A stretch of DNA of 64,000 nt from Thiosulfatimonas sediminis. GTDB lineage: Bacteria > Pseudomonadota > Gammaproteobacteria > Thiomicrospirales > Thiomicrospiraceae. A program made the position numbers and the translations under genes. The notes beneath the pieces were generated by a model. That model had not been told where the DNA came from, did no database searches, and was given only the letters and a program-made list of their open reading frames with translations. Numbering within the stretch: position 1 is the first letter of the stretch; every line of letters begins with the position of its first letter. Shown one piece after another: positions 53,662 to 62,595 of the stretch. The DNA lies in assembly GCF_011398355.1 (NCBI RefSeq), contig NZ_AP021889.1, positions 806,001 through 870,000 on the forward strand, given 5' to 3'.

Positions 53662-55122
53662 ATGAGAATTTTGCAAGAAGCCCTTACGTTTGATGACGTT
53701 CTTTTAGTCCCAGCGCACTCAACAGTGTTGCCGAACGGCGTCTCATTAAAAACGAAACTGACACGTAATATTGCGCTAAACATTCCGTTTGTTTCTGCCG
53801 CGATGGATACCGTAACTGAAGCGCGTTTGGCGATTTCGATGGCGCAAGAAGGCGGTATAGGGATTATTCATAAAAACATGACGATTGAACAACAGGCTCA
53901 TGTCGTGCGTAAAGTGAAGAAATTTGAGCACGGTGTGATTGCCGATCCGATTACCGTGCAGCAAGATATGACGGTACAAGAAGTGATTGACAAAACCGAA
54001 GCGAACCGCGTATCGAGCGCCCCGGTAATGAATGGCGATGACTTGGTTGGAATTGTGACCAGTCGCGATATTCGTTTTGTTAAAGATTTATCTGCACCGG
54101 TATCGGCGATTATGACGACCAAAGATAAACTGGTGACGGTTAAAGCTGGAACCCCGCGTGATGAAGTGTTGGCACTGTTCCATGAACACCGTATTGAACG
54201 TGTATTAATTGTCAATGACGATTTCAAATTACGCGGCATGATTACAGTTTCTGATTTTATGAAATCTTCAGACCATCCGAACGCGTCGAAAGATCAAGAA
54301 GGGCGCTTGCGCGTTGGCGCGGCAGTCGGAACCGGTAAAGAGACCGATGACCGTGTTAAAGCGTTGGTTGAAGCTGGCGTGGATGTCATTATTGTTGATA
54401 CTGCACATGGCCATTCGCAAGGTGTTATTGACCGAGTGGCTTGGGTAAAACAAAACTTCCCTCAGATTGACGTTATCGGCGGGAATATTGCCACTGGTGA
54501 AGCGGCTTTGGATTTGGTTAAAGCCGGTGCGGATGGTGTTAAAGTGGGGATTGGTCCGGGTTCGATTTGTACTACCCGTATTGTTGCTGGGGTTGGTGTG
54601 CCACAAATTTCCGCTATTTCCAATGTCGCTAAAGCACTTGAAGGTACCGGCGTTCCGCTTATTGCGGATGGTGGTATGCGTTTTTCTGGTGATGTGGCAA
54701 AAGCGATTGTTGCTGGTGCCTCTGCTTGTATGTTCGGTTCGATGTTTGCGGGTACTGAAGAGTCCCCTGGTGAAGTCGAATACTATCAAGGTCGCGCTTA
54801 CAAATCTTATCGCGGTATGGGATCTTTGGGGGCGATGGCGCAACCATCCGGTTCTTCGGACCGTTATTTCCAATCCTCAAACGCCGAAGATAAATTGGTG
54901 CCGGAAGGGATTGAAGGTCGCGTTGCATACAAGGGGCCATTATCGCCAATTATTCATCAGTTAGCTGGCGGCTTACGCTCTGCGATGGGCTATACCGGTT
55001 GTCCGGATATTCCGACGATGAATAAGAAACCGTCTTTTGTACGCGTAACTGCCGCTGGGATGACTGAGTCCCACGTCCATGACGTTACCATTACCAAAGA
55101 AGCACCAAATTATCGCGTTTAG
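53662..55122 (+). CDS. guaB: Inosine-5'-monophosphate dehydrogenase
   Basis: A 486-residue IMP dehydrogenase making XMP, the first committed step to GMP. Two CBS domains (around residues 90-210) interrupt the barrel; the active-site loop [11 protein letters not shown] carries the catalytic cysteine, and [10 protein letters not shown] is the mobile flap region. The start is the ATG at 53662 that begins [15 protein letters not shown]. guaA follows after a hairpin. Confidence 0.97.
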   Translation: MRILQEALTFDDVLLVPAHSTVLPNGVSLKTKLTRNIALNIPFVSAAMDTVTEARLAISMAQEGGIGIIHKNMTIEQQAHVVRKVKKFEHGVIADPITVQQDMTVQEVIDKTEANRVSSAPVMNGDDLVGIVTSRDIRFVKDLSAPVSAIMTTKDKLVTVKAGTPRDEVLALFHEHRIERVLIVNDDFKLRGMITVSDFMKSSDHPNASKDQEGRLRVGAAVGTGKETDDRVKALVEAGVDVIIVDTAHGHSQGVIDRVAWVKQNFPQIDVIGGNIATGEAALDLVKAGADGVKVGIGPGSICTTRIVAGVGVPQISAISNVAKALEGTGVPLIADGGMRFSGDVAKAIVAGASACMFGSMFAGTEESPGEVEYYQGRAYKSYRGMGSLGAMAQPSGSSDRYFQSSNAEDKLVPEGIEGRVAYKGPLSPIIHQLAGGLRSAMGYTGCPDIPTMNKKPSFVRVTAAGMTESHVHDVTITKEAPNYRV

Positions 55123-55148
55123 GCTGGTGATAGGTTGAATTTTTGCCA

Positions 55149-55190
55149 ACAAGGCTTTTGCAGCATTTCTGCAAAAGCCTTGTCTGTTTT
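55149..55190 (+). terminator. Strong hairpin between guaB and guaA
   Basis: A perfect 15-bp stem (ACAAGGCTTTTGCAG / CTGCAAAAGCCTTGT) with a 5-base loop, followed by CTGTTTTT. It begins 27 bases after the guaB stop and ends 33 bases before the guaA ATG, so it would act as a terminator or attenuator inside the operon. Confidence 0.75.
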
Positions 55191-55215
55191 TAAGAATGAG
55201 TTTTTGGAAGTATTT

Positions 55216-56796
55216 ATGTCACAACACAATATTCATGACCACCGTATTTTGATTTTGGACTTCGGTTCGCAGTATACGCAACTTATCGCGCGCCGTATTC
55301 GTGAGATTGGCGTGTATTGCGAAGTAGAGCCTTGGGATATCGATGCCTCTGATGTCGAAAAATTTGGCGCGCGAGGTATCATTCTTTCCGGTGGGCCGGA
55401 AACCGTAACTGGCGACGATGCTCCGTTTGCGCCACAAATTGTCTTTGAACTTGGTATTCCGGTTTTAGGTATCTGTTACGGCATGCAAACCATGGCTCAA
55501 CAGCTAGGTGGTCAGGTTATTAATGCTTTAGAACATGAATATGGTTATGCCCAAGTACGCGCACACGGCCACACCAAGTTTTTGGTGGACATTGAAGATG
55601 AAGTCACGCCGGAAGGTTATGGCATGTTGGATGTTTGGATGTCGCATGGTGACCGAGTTGATGCCATGCCAGATGGTTTTAAGCTAATGGCCTCCACGCC
55701 TAACTGCCCGATTGCAGGGATGGCGAACGAAGCAAAAAACTTCTATGGTATTCAGTTTCATCCAGAAGTGACGCACACTAAACAAGGACAGCGCATGATT
55801 GAGCGCTTTGTGGTTGACTTATGTGGGTGTGAAAAACTGTGGACAACCGAAAACATTATTGACGACAGTATTGCACGGATTCGCGCGCAAGTTGGTAGCG
55901 ATCAAGTGATGTTGGGGCTATCCGGTGGCGTCGATTCTTCGGTTGTTGCTGCGTTGTTGCACAAAGCGATTGGCGACCAATTAACCTGTGTGTTTGTTGA
56001 TCATGGTCTGTTGCGTCATCGCGAGGGCGACCAAGTGATGGCGATGTTTGCAGAAAACATGGGAATCTGCGTGATTCGTGCCGATGTCGAAGAGCGTTTT
56101 ATGAACGCCTTGGCAGGTAAAACAGATCCTGAAGAAAAACGTAAAATCATTGGTCGTGAGTTTATTGCTGTATTTGATGCAGAATCGGCCAAATTGCAAG
56201 GTGTTAACTGGTTGGCACAAGGTACGATTTACCCTGACGTGATCGAATCAGCCGGCTCAAAAACCGGTAAAGCAAAAGTGATTAAATCGCATCACAATGT
56301 TGGTGGTCTGCCAGAAGATATGAAAATGTCACTGATTGAACCGCTGCGCGAGCTGTTTAAAGATGAAGTGCGTAAATTAGGGGTGGCGCTTGGCTTGCCA
56401 TATAACATGGTATATCGTCATCCGTTCCCAGGGCCAGGCCTAGGGGTTCGTATTCTGGGTGAAGTCAAAAAAGAGTATGCTGACATCCTACGTCTTGCTG
56501 ACCATATCTACATTGAAGAATTGCACAAGTGGGATTTATATGACAAAACCTCGCAAGCGTTTGCGGTCTTCTTGCCCGTGAAGTCGGTCGGAGTGGTCGG
56601 TGATGCACGTCGTTATGATTATGTTGTGGCGCTTCGAGCCGTAGAGACCATCGACTTTATGACCGCACGCTGGGCACATCTGCCCTATGAGTTTTTGGAA
56701 CATGTTTCTGGGCGTATCATTAATGAGATTCCACGCATTACTCGTGTGACCTATGATATTAGTTCAAAGCCGCCAGCAACTATCGAGTGGGAATAA
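55216..56796 (+). CDS. guaA: GMP synthase (glutamine-hydrolysing)
   Basis: A 526-residue GMP synthase. The class I glutaminase domain has GICYGMQ with the catalytic cysteine and FHPEV; the ATP pyrophosphatase domain has the SGGVDSS P-loop; the C-terminal dimerisation domain ends KPPATIEWE. It converts XMP to GMP. The ATG at 55216, after TTGGAAG, starts the conserved N-terminus. Confidence 0.97.
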   Translation: MSQHNIHDHRILILDFGSQYTQLIARRIREIGVYCEVEPWDIDASDVEKFGARGIILSGGPETVTGDDAPFAPQIVFELGIPVLGICYGMQTMAQQLGGQVINALEHEYGYAQVRAHGHTKFLVDIEDEVTPEGYGMLDVWMSHGDRVDAMPDGFKLMASTPNCPIAGMANEAKNFYGIQFHPEVTHTKQGQRMIERFVVDLCGCEKLWTTENIIDDSIARIRAQVGSDQVMLGLSGGVDSSVVAALLHKAIGDQLTCVFVDHGLLRHREGDQVMAMFAENMGICVIRADVEERFMNALAGKTDPEEKRKIIGREFIAVFDAESAKLQGVNWLAQGTIYPDVIESAGSKTGKAKVIKSHHNVGGLPEDMKMSLIEPLRELFKDEVRKLGVALGLPYNMVYRHPFPGPGLGVRILGEVKKEYADILRLADHIYIEELHKWDLYDKTSQAFAVFLPVKSVGVVGDARRYDYVVALRAVETIDFMTARWAHLPYEFLEHVSGRIINEIPRITRVTYDISSKPPATIEWE

Positions 56797-56910
56797 TTTC
56801 TTACTTCCTAAAATATTCCAACTCTGCGTTGTTCAAAAGCTCGTTTGGTTCACTAAACGTCACTTTCGAACGCCTTGATTTGAAAAATTTTAGTTTGTAA
56901 GCATTCTATA

Positions 56911-56940
56911 AAGGGCTTTCTTCTGGAAGCCCTTTTTTAT
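56911..56940 (+). terminator. Intrinsic terminator after guaA
   Basis: AAGGGCTT pairs with AAGCCCTT across an eight-base loop and is followed by T residues, 114 bases after the guaA stop and just before tadA. Confidence 0.8.
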
Positions 56941-56955
56941 TTAGGATTGTAAAAG

Positions 56956-57474
56956 ATGCAGTGTCCCGAAAATTTAACTCAACCAGAGCAAGACGAGTTT
57001 TGGATGGCTTATGCACTTGAATTGGCAGATCGAGCGGAGCAGTTAGGCGAAGTGCCTGTCGGTGCGGTGCTTGTCGCAGAAGGGCGATTGCTTGCCGAGG
57101 GTTGGAATCAAGTGATTACGTGCAATGATCCGACCGCTCATGCGGAAGTTGTCGCATTACGTCATGCTGGCGAGGTTTTGCAAAATTACCGACTGGTCGA
57201 TACCACTTTGTATGTGACCTTAGAGCCTTGTCCAATGTGTGCCGGTGCTTTGGTTCACGCACGGGTTCAGCGCGTGGTTTTTGCTGCACCGGATCCGCGC
57301 ACTGGAGCGGCAGGTTCTGTTTTTCAATTATTGCAGGCGCCTCAGTTAAATCACCAGTGCCAAATTCAGTCTGCGGTTTTACAAAGCGCCTGCGCGGACA
57401 AGATTCGCCAGTTCTTTAAACAAAGAAGAAATGCGCAAAAACAGCAAAAACAAGCAAAAGCCAACAAAACTTGA
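56956..57474 (+). CDS. tadA: tRNA-specific adenosine deaminase TadA
   Basis: A 172-residue deaminase that makes inosine at the wobble base of tRNA-Arg(ACG). HAEVVAL and PCPMCAGAL give the zinc ligands and the catalytic glutamate; DPRTGAAGSVFQLL is the tRNA-binding loop. The C-terminus is a long Lys/Gln-rich tail. Confidence 0.93.
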   Translation: MQCPENLTQPEQDEFWMAYALELADRAEQLGEVPVGAVLVAEGRLLAEGWNQVITCNDPTAHAEVVALRHAGEVLQNYRLVDTTLYVTLEPCPMCAGALVHARVQRVVFAAPDPRTGAAGSVFQLLQAPQLNHQCQIQSAVLQSACADKIRQFFKQRRNAQKQQKQAKANKT

Positions 57475-57727
57475 TTCATCACAAAATAGCAGATGCTCTC
57501 GGTTGCTCGTCCCTTTCTTTAATGCGAATATAACCTCATATTTTTAACGCTTCTTCGGATTTGTTGCCCTTAAAATCCCGTTTTTTGTGTTTATTTTGAA
57601 TAAAAAAATCGTGTACGCCAAGCATTTTAAGCGGCCATAAAATCAACTCTGATGGTTGAAACATAAAGTTTTAGTCTGCAAGGTCAAACGGCGAATGGGA
57701 TTCGCTGCAGTAGGAATAAACAGCATT

Positions 57728-58303
57728 ATGCAAAAAAGTATTGATCCGGCAGAAGGGATAATGACCGTAAAAATACTGCCCGGTGAGTTTTATGTGACTA
57801 AGGACAACGAGCGCATTGAAACCATCTTAGGTTCTTGTATTGCGGCCTGTGTGCGTGACCCCATTGCCGGTTTAGGGGGGATGAATCATTTCATGCTGCC
57901 GGTCGATAAAAAAGCCAGCGGTGCCGGTGAACTTTCCGACGCAAACCGTTATGGAAACTATGCTATGGAAAACTTGGTTAACGCCCTTTTATCCAAAGGC
58001 GCGCGCCGAGAACGCTTGGAGTTTAAGCTGTTTGGTGGTGGTCGAATTATGGCATCGATGACCAATATTGGTTGGTATAACATTGGTTTTGCTTTTGATT
58101 ATATCTATACCGAAGGCTTTAAAATCGTCGCGCAAGACATTGGCGATGTTTATCCACGTAAAGTGATTTATTACCCGAATAGTGGACGCGCTCGGGTACG
58201 TCGACTGAACAAAATGCACAATGAGAGCCTTGCAGCGCAAGAGAATCAATACATTCACAATATCGAATCGAAACCTGTCGAAGGCGATGTAGAACTATTC
58301 TGA
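57728..58303 (+). CDS. cheD: Chemoreceptor glutamine deamidase CheD
   Basis: A 191-residue CheD. The catalytic cysteine lies in ILGSCIAACV and the histidine in GGMNHFMLP; KLFGGGRIM follows. It deamidates chemoreceptors and helps adaptation. The frame is open upstream to 57656, but the ATG at 57728 is favoured because the conserved fold begins soon after it. It is followed directly by cheA. Confidence 0.9.
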   Translation: MQKSIDPAEGIMTVKILPGEFYVTKDNERIETILGSCIAACVRDPIAGLGGMNHFMLPVDKKASGAGELSDANRYGNYAMENLVNALLSKGARRERLEFKLFGGGRIMASMTNIGWYNIGFAFDYIYTEGFKIVAQDIGDVYPRKVIYYPNSGRARVRRLNKMHNESLAAQENQYIHNIESKPVEGDVELF

Positions 58304-58313
58304 GGACATGACT

Positions 58314-60389
58314 ATGGACATGATGGAAACTTTCCGACAAACCTATCTAGAAGAGAGTTTTGAAGGGCTGGATATAATGGAGTCCGGTCTGCTTAATCTA
58401 CCGCCGGGTGTGCCCGATAACGAAAAAATTAACGAAATTTTCCGCGCTGCGCACTCAATTAAAGGCGGTAGTGGTACTTTCGGTTTTACAGAGATTGCCG
58501 GATTTACGCACGTATTAGAAACGTTATTGGATGAAATGCGTGATGGTTCCCGCGAGGTTACGCAAGATTCGGTTGATGCGATGTTGGCTGCCGTTGATGT
58601 ATTGCGCGATATGTTGGAAAAACTCAAGGAACATGAACCGATTGACGAAGAGCGCGCCGCTTCAGTACAACAGTGGATGGAGTCGATTCTTGGTGGTGAT
58701 GCGGTTGCCGAAGAAGAGATTCAGGACGTGGCACAAGCGCCGGTTGGCGGTGCTTGGATCATCGACATCATTCCAGATATCGAGCTGTTGCAAACGGGCA
58801 ATGAACCAATTCGAATTTTTCGTGAACTCGAAAGTATTGGTAATCTGAGCGTACAAGTTAATATTGAAAAAATGCCAGAAATTCAAGCCTTTAACCCTGA
58901 GCATATCTACCTCTCGTGGCGGATGACGCTAGAGGGTGAGAACGTCACTGAAGACGCGATTCGCGAAGTATTTGAATGGATTGATGGTGATGGCGCCCAA
59001 ATTCATATAACACCTCCTACTGTCGCAACATTACCGGTAGCTGCTGAGCCAGTTGCAGTGGTTGAAGCTGCAAAACCTGTTGCCGTTGCCAAACCTTCCG
59101 CACCGAGCGCCACCAAGGTCGATGCAGATAAAGCCAAGTCAGCCAAATCTGCTGACAAAGCGCCAAAAGCGGAAGGCTCGATTCGTGTTGATTTAAGCAA
59201 AATTGATCAGCTGGTCAATCTGGTTGGTGAATTGGTTATTACTCAGTCTATGCTCAGTCAGTTTGGTGAACAAGCCGAACAAGAGGGCAGTGATGCTGAA
59301 AGTAAAAGTGATTGGGTCGATAAGTTAAAAGAAGGTTTGACGCATTTGGAACGTCACACGCGTGAGTTGCAAGAAAGTGTGATGAATATTCGTATGTTAC
59401 CGGTCAGTTTTGCTTTTAACCGTATGCCGCGAATTGTTCATGATGTTAGCCAAAAGCTAGGTAAAAAAATTGACTTGGTGATGGAAGGGGAAGGCACTGA
59501 GTTGGATAAAACTATGTTGGAGCAATTGACCGATCCTTTGGTGCATATTGTGCGTAACTCGATTGATCACGGGATTGAAAACCCAGAAAAACGTTTGGCT
59601 GCCGGCAAGCCCGAAACGGGCACCGTTAAAATGGCGGCCTTCCACCAAGGGGGTAACATTCTGATTCAGATTACGGATGATGGTGCAGGTATTGATCCGG
59701 AAAGAATTGCCAGTAAAGCGATTGAGAAAGGCGTGATTGAAGAAGATCATCATTTGACCCGTGAAGAGATTATCGATTTGATTTTTCATCCAGGATTCTC
59801 CACCGCCGATGCCATCAGTGATATCTCTGGGCGCGGTGTCGGTATGGATGTGGTTCGTCGAAATATCAAATCGTTGGGCGGGTCGGTGGATGTCAAAACC
59901 GAAATGGGCGTCGGCAGTGTATTTACGATTCGATTGCCGCTGACATTGGCAATTCTGGATGGTCAATTGTGTAGTGTGGGCTCGCAAACCTACGTGATTC
60001 CACTTGTTTCGATTATCGAATCGATTCAAGTTGATAAAAAGTTGATTAAAGGCATTGCCGGTGAAACCGAGCTTTATAAGTTACGTGATAGCTATATTCC
60101 AGTGATTCGTTTGCATAAAAAAATGGCGATAGATGATGCTCAACAAGATTTAGAAAAAGGGTTGTTAGTGGTCATCGAAGATGGCGGTCAGCGTGCTGGA
60201 ATTTTTGTTGATGACTTGCTTGGACAGCAGCAAGTGGTCATTAAGAGTTTAGAAAGCAACTTTATGAAAATCGACAGTGTCGCCGGCGCCACTATTTTAG
60301 GTGATGGGCGGGTTTCGTTGATTTTGGATGTGACCGAAACCCTAGCGAATCATCATAAAGGCAGTAACCCGCAGTTACACGCGGCCTAA
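58314..60389 (+). CDS. cheA: Chemotaxis histidine kinase CheA
   Basis: A 691-residue CheA. It has an N-terminal HPt domain (HSIKGGSGTFGF with the phosphorylated His), a second ferredoxin-like module (WIIDIIPDIELLQTGNEPIR), an Ala/Lys linker, a dimerisation domain (IDQLVNLVGELVITQSML), a kinase domain (HIVRNSIDHGIE, ITDDGAGID) and a CheW-like end. The ATG at 58314, after GAGGAC, is preferred to 58308. CheY, CheW and receptors are not in this window. Confidence 0.94.
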   Translation: MDMMETFRQTYLEESFEGLDIMESGLLNLPPGVPDNEKINEIFRAAHSIKGGSGTFGFTEIAGFTHVLETLLDEMRDGSREVTQDSVDAMLAAVDVLRDMLEKLKEHEPIDEERAASVQQWMESILGGDAVAEEEIQDVAQAPVGGAWIIDIIPDIELLQTGNEPIRIFRELESIGNLSVQVNIEKMPEIQAFNPEHIYLSWRMTLEGENVTEDAIREVFEWIDGDGAQIHITPPTVATLPVAAEPVAVVEAAKPVAVAKPSAPSATKVDADKAKSAKSADKAPKAEGSIRVDLSKIDQLVNLVGELVITQSMLSQFGEQAEQEGSDAESKSDWVDKLKEGLTHLERHTRELQESVMNIRMLPVSFAFNRMPRIVHDVSQKLGKKIDLVMEGEGTELDKTMLEQLTDPLVHIVRNSIDHGIENPEKRLAAGKPETGTVKMAAFHQGGNILIQITDDGAGIDPERIASKAIEKGVIEEDHHLTREEIIDLIFHPGFSTADAISDISGRGVGMDVVRRNIKSLGGSVDVKTEMGVGSVFTIRLPLTLAILDGQLCSVGSQTYVIPLVSIIESIQVDKKLIKGIAGETELYKLRDSYIPVIRLHKKMAIDDAQQDLEKGLLVVIEDGGQRAGIFVDDLLGQQQVVIKSLESNFMKIDSVAGATILGDGRVSLILDVTETLANHHKGSNPQLHAA

Positions 60390-60418
60390 GCGCCGAGAAT
60401 AAAATTTTAGGATAATGA

Positions 60419-60997
60419 ATGGACAATACTTATAACTATTCGCTTGGCGCAAAAGAGGTTCAAGAAACCATTTTGGTTTTAAACTTGTCGGTTGCGCAAA
60501 TCGATCTGTCGATTACCGAAGGTGATAATTCGGTGAACACGTTAATCGATTCCTTTACCTATATGTCGCAGCATATTGAGCAGATACAGGCAGCGAGTCA
60601 AAAGTTAATTGATACAACCGACCAAGGCAGCGATGAATTGGAAAGTCATCGAAGCCAATTATTGAATGAGACCGGCGAGTTATCCGGCAAAATGCAGCAA
60701 GCGATTATCGCTTTTCAGTTTTACGATAAGCTAAGCCAGCGTTTATCTCACGTTTCACGCGGTCTATCAGGCTTAGCGGAGATTGTCTCTCATGAGATGC
60801 GAGTTAAAAGTCCGGAAGAGTGGGATGCCTTTAAGCAGAATGTGCGCAAGGGTACGACAATGCGTGAAGAAGAGGAGCTGTTTGAGTTGATTTTTGATCA
60901 GCAGATTCCGGCTGAAGATGCCATTGAAATTATGAAAGACCGCATGCGCCAACGGATGCACGAGCATGAAGAAGAGGAAGAAATTGAGTTTTTTTAA
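60419..60997 (+). CDS. Helical chemotaxis-linked protein, CheZ-like
   Basis: A 192-residue, almost all-helical acidic protein ending in EEEEEIEFF. The central IAFQFYDKLSQRLSHVSRGL resembles the FQDLTGQ-type helix of CheZ CheY-P phosphatases and their relatives. TAGGA precedes the ATG, 29 bases after cheA. A terminator follows. The C-terminal acidic-aromatic tail could contact CheY. The identity as a phosphatase is inference. Confidence 0.6.
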   Translation: MDNTYNYSLGAKEVQETILVLNLSVAQIDLSITEGDNSVNTLIDSFTYMSQHIEQIQAASQKLIDTTDQGSDELESHRSQLLNETGELSGKMQQAIIAFQFYDKLSQRLSHVSRGLSGLAEIVSHEMRVKSPEEWDAFKQNVRKGTTMREEEELFELIFDQQIPAEDAIEIMKDRMRQRMHEHEEEEEIEFF

Positions 60998-61104
60998 GAG
61001 GGCTTATTCGGCGTATTCCTGAATTAATCGGACCTGTCGATATGCTTTATTAGCATTGGCTAATTTAAAATATATTAATAACCTTATTTGTTGTTATTGA
61101 CTAG

Positions 61105-61141
61105 AAGCCTGCGTTTATTCGATTAAATGCAGGCTTTTTTT
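61105..61141 (+). terminator. Intrinsic terminator of the cheD-cheA operon
   Basis: AGCCTGC pairs with GCAGGCT with further T/A pairing inside, followed by seven T residues. Confidence 0.85.
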
Positions 61142-61472
61142 GTTAGTTTTCGCTTTATTTTTGCTGAACGTATAGTTAGCGAGACATTTTTTAGATTCTT
61201 TATAAATGGATAAATTTTTTAAGCTGTGCAGGGTAAAAACTTTTGATAAAAATATGGCGTCTCATGTAAAGAAGCACATATTTAAGCTCTTCACTTTTTT
61301 CAGCGATGATTTTTTTAAACTTAGGTTAGATTGAGATATGCCTGCAACTCTCCGCCTAGCAAACTTGAACTTTGGCGTGTCTGAAATCATTGAAACTTGT
61401 GATGTGCTTGCATAGACGAATAACTCAACGTCCTATCGCTCCAACTGATAAAAACAAAACCAGAGGTGAACA
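61142..61472. promoter_or_regulatory. Intergenic region before the exported protein gene
   Basis: About 330 AT-rich bases with no gene. It must contain the promoter for the gene at 61473, but I could not settle on a -35/-10 pair, and saw no hairpin or repeat of note. Confidence 0.3.
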
Positions 61473-62390
61473 ATGCAACAACAATCTAAAACGGGTTTAT
61501 TCGCGAAAATGGCAGCTGGGGCTGCATTTATGGGCTTACCGCTGTCAGCGATGGCGGCAGCAATGATGCCCTTTATTATGGGCTCTACGCCAAGCGGAGA
61601 CTTGTCTGCGGCGACTTCTTCGACTGAATCAGCGTTATCTTCTGCTGGTTTTGAAGTGGTAGGTAAGTACTCACCAATCGATGGCACCAATGTCATTGTC
61701 GTTACGAATGATGCATTGAAGTCTTTGGCGGGCAATTCAAAAAATGGTGGCTTTGGTGCCATGCAACGTGTCGCTGTGACCAGCGATGCTGGAACCGTAC
61801 AGGTGAGTTACACTAATCCCGAATATCATTTTAATGCGTATCGGATGAAAGGTGATATTACCGGTGTGCAGACCGCAATGGAAAAAGCCTTAGGGAATAT
61901 TAAGCAGTTTGGTGCTAAAAAAGGCATAGAAGCGGACGATTTACGTGAATATCACTATATGTTTGCAATGCCTTATTTTGATGATGAAGACGAGTTGGCT
62001 GAATATGGCTCATACGCAGAAGCGGTCAAAGCTGTTGAGGTCGGTTTAGCCGCAAACCGTGGTGGTGCGCAAAAAGTGTATCGTATCGATATTCCTGGTA
62101 AAGAGATGACTGTCTTTGGCGTAGCCCTGAAGTATAAAGATGCGGCGGACGGCAACATTGCACAAAAATTGAAAAAGGAGACGTCTCATAACGCGCATTT
62201 CCCGTATGAAATTTTGGTATCCGGTGATGAGGTCATGGCGCTGAATGGTAAATTCCGTATCGCGATTAACTGGCCAAGTTTGTCGATGACCGGTGATGGG
62301 AGTTTTATGAGTATTATGTCTGCTCCTGATCATATTACAGCGGCATTGACGGCGGTTGCGAAAAATAAAGAGGTCAGCATGGCGGAGTAA
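61473..62390 (+). CDS. Exported protein of unknown function
   Basis: A 305-residue protein with a signal peptide (KMAAGAAFMGLPLSAMAAA). The mature part begins with a Ser/Thr-rich stretch, then VVGKYSPIDGTNVIVVTND, where the fold resembles small periplasmic domains that bind heme or ligands in pairs, but no family was recognised. AGAGGTG precedes the ATG. It stands alone between two terminators, so it is a single-gene unit. Confidence 0.65.
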   Translation: MQQQSKTGLFAKMAAGAAFMGLPLSAMAAAMMPFIMGSTPSGDLSAATSSTESALSSAGFEVVGKYSPIDGTNVIVVTNDALKSLAGNSKNGGFGAMQRVAVTSDAGTVQVSYTNPEYHFNAYRMKGDITGVQTAMEKALGNIKQFGAKKGIEADDLREYHYMFAMPYFDDEDELAEYGSYAEAVKAVEVGLAANRGGAQKVYRIDIPGKEMTVFGVALKYKDAADGNIAQKLKKETSHNAHFPYEILVSGDEVMALNGKFRIAINWPSLSMTGDGSFMSIMSAPDHITAALTAVAKNKEVSMAE

Positions 62391-62466
62391 TCGGACTCCG
62401 CTCGATATAAAAAATTTTAGGATTGTGGGCGAAGCCATTTCCCAAAAATGGTAATCACCGTTCATC

Positions 62467-62503
62467 AGCGCAGTATTCATTGAATTGAATCTGCGCTTTT
62501 TTT
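62467..62503 (+). terminator. Intrinsic terminator
   Basis: AGCGCAG pairs with CTGCGCT, with ATTCA/TTGAAT pairing inside the loop, followed by seven T residues, 76 bases after the exported protein gene. Confidence 0.85.
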
Positions 62504-62512
62504 GTTTTAGCC

Positions 62513-62541
62513 CTTGAAAATCATCTGGCCTGTCTCCATAT
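62513..62541 (+). promoter_or_regulatory. Heat-shock (sigma-32) promoter of htpG
   Basis: CTTGAAA (62513-62519), a 14-base spacer and CTCCATAT (62534-62541) match the sigma-32 consensus CTTGAAA-N13-15-CCCCATNT with one change in the -10. It lies 54 bases before htpG, a classic heat-shock gene. Confidence 0.75.
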
Positions 62542-62595
62542 CTTTAAGCAGTTTACCCCTTATGAACTTTCCCTAATACGAATGGAGAAAATTGA

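Noticed and set aside
57664-57690. Sigma-28 promoter before cheD
   Set aside because: TAAAGTTT matches the -35 exactly, but the -10 (GTCAAACG) matches GCCGATAA at only three of eight bases.
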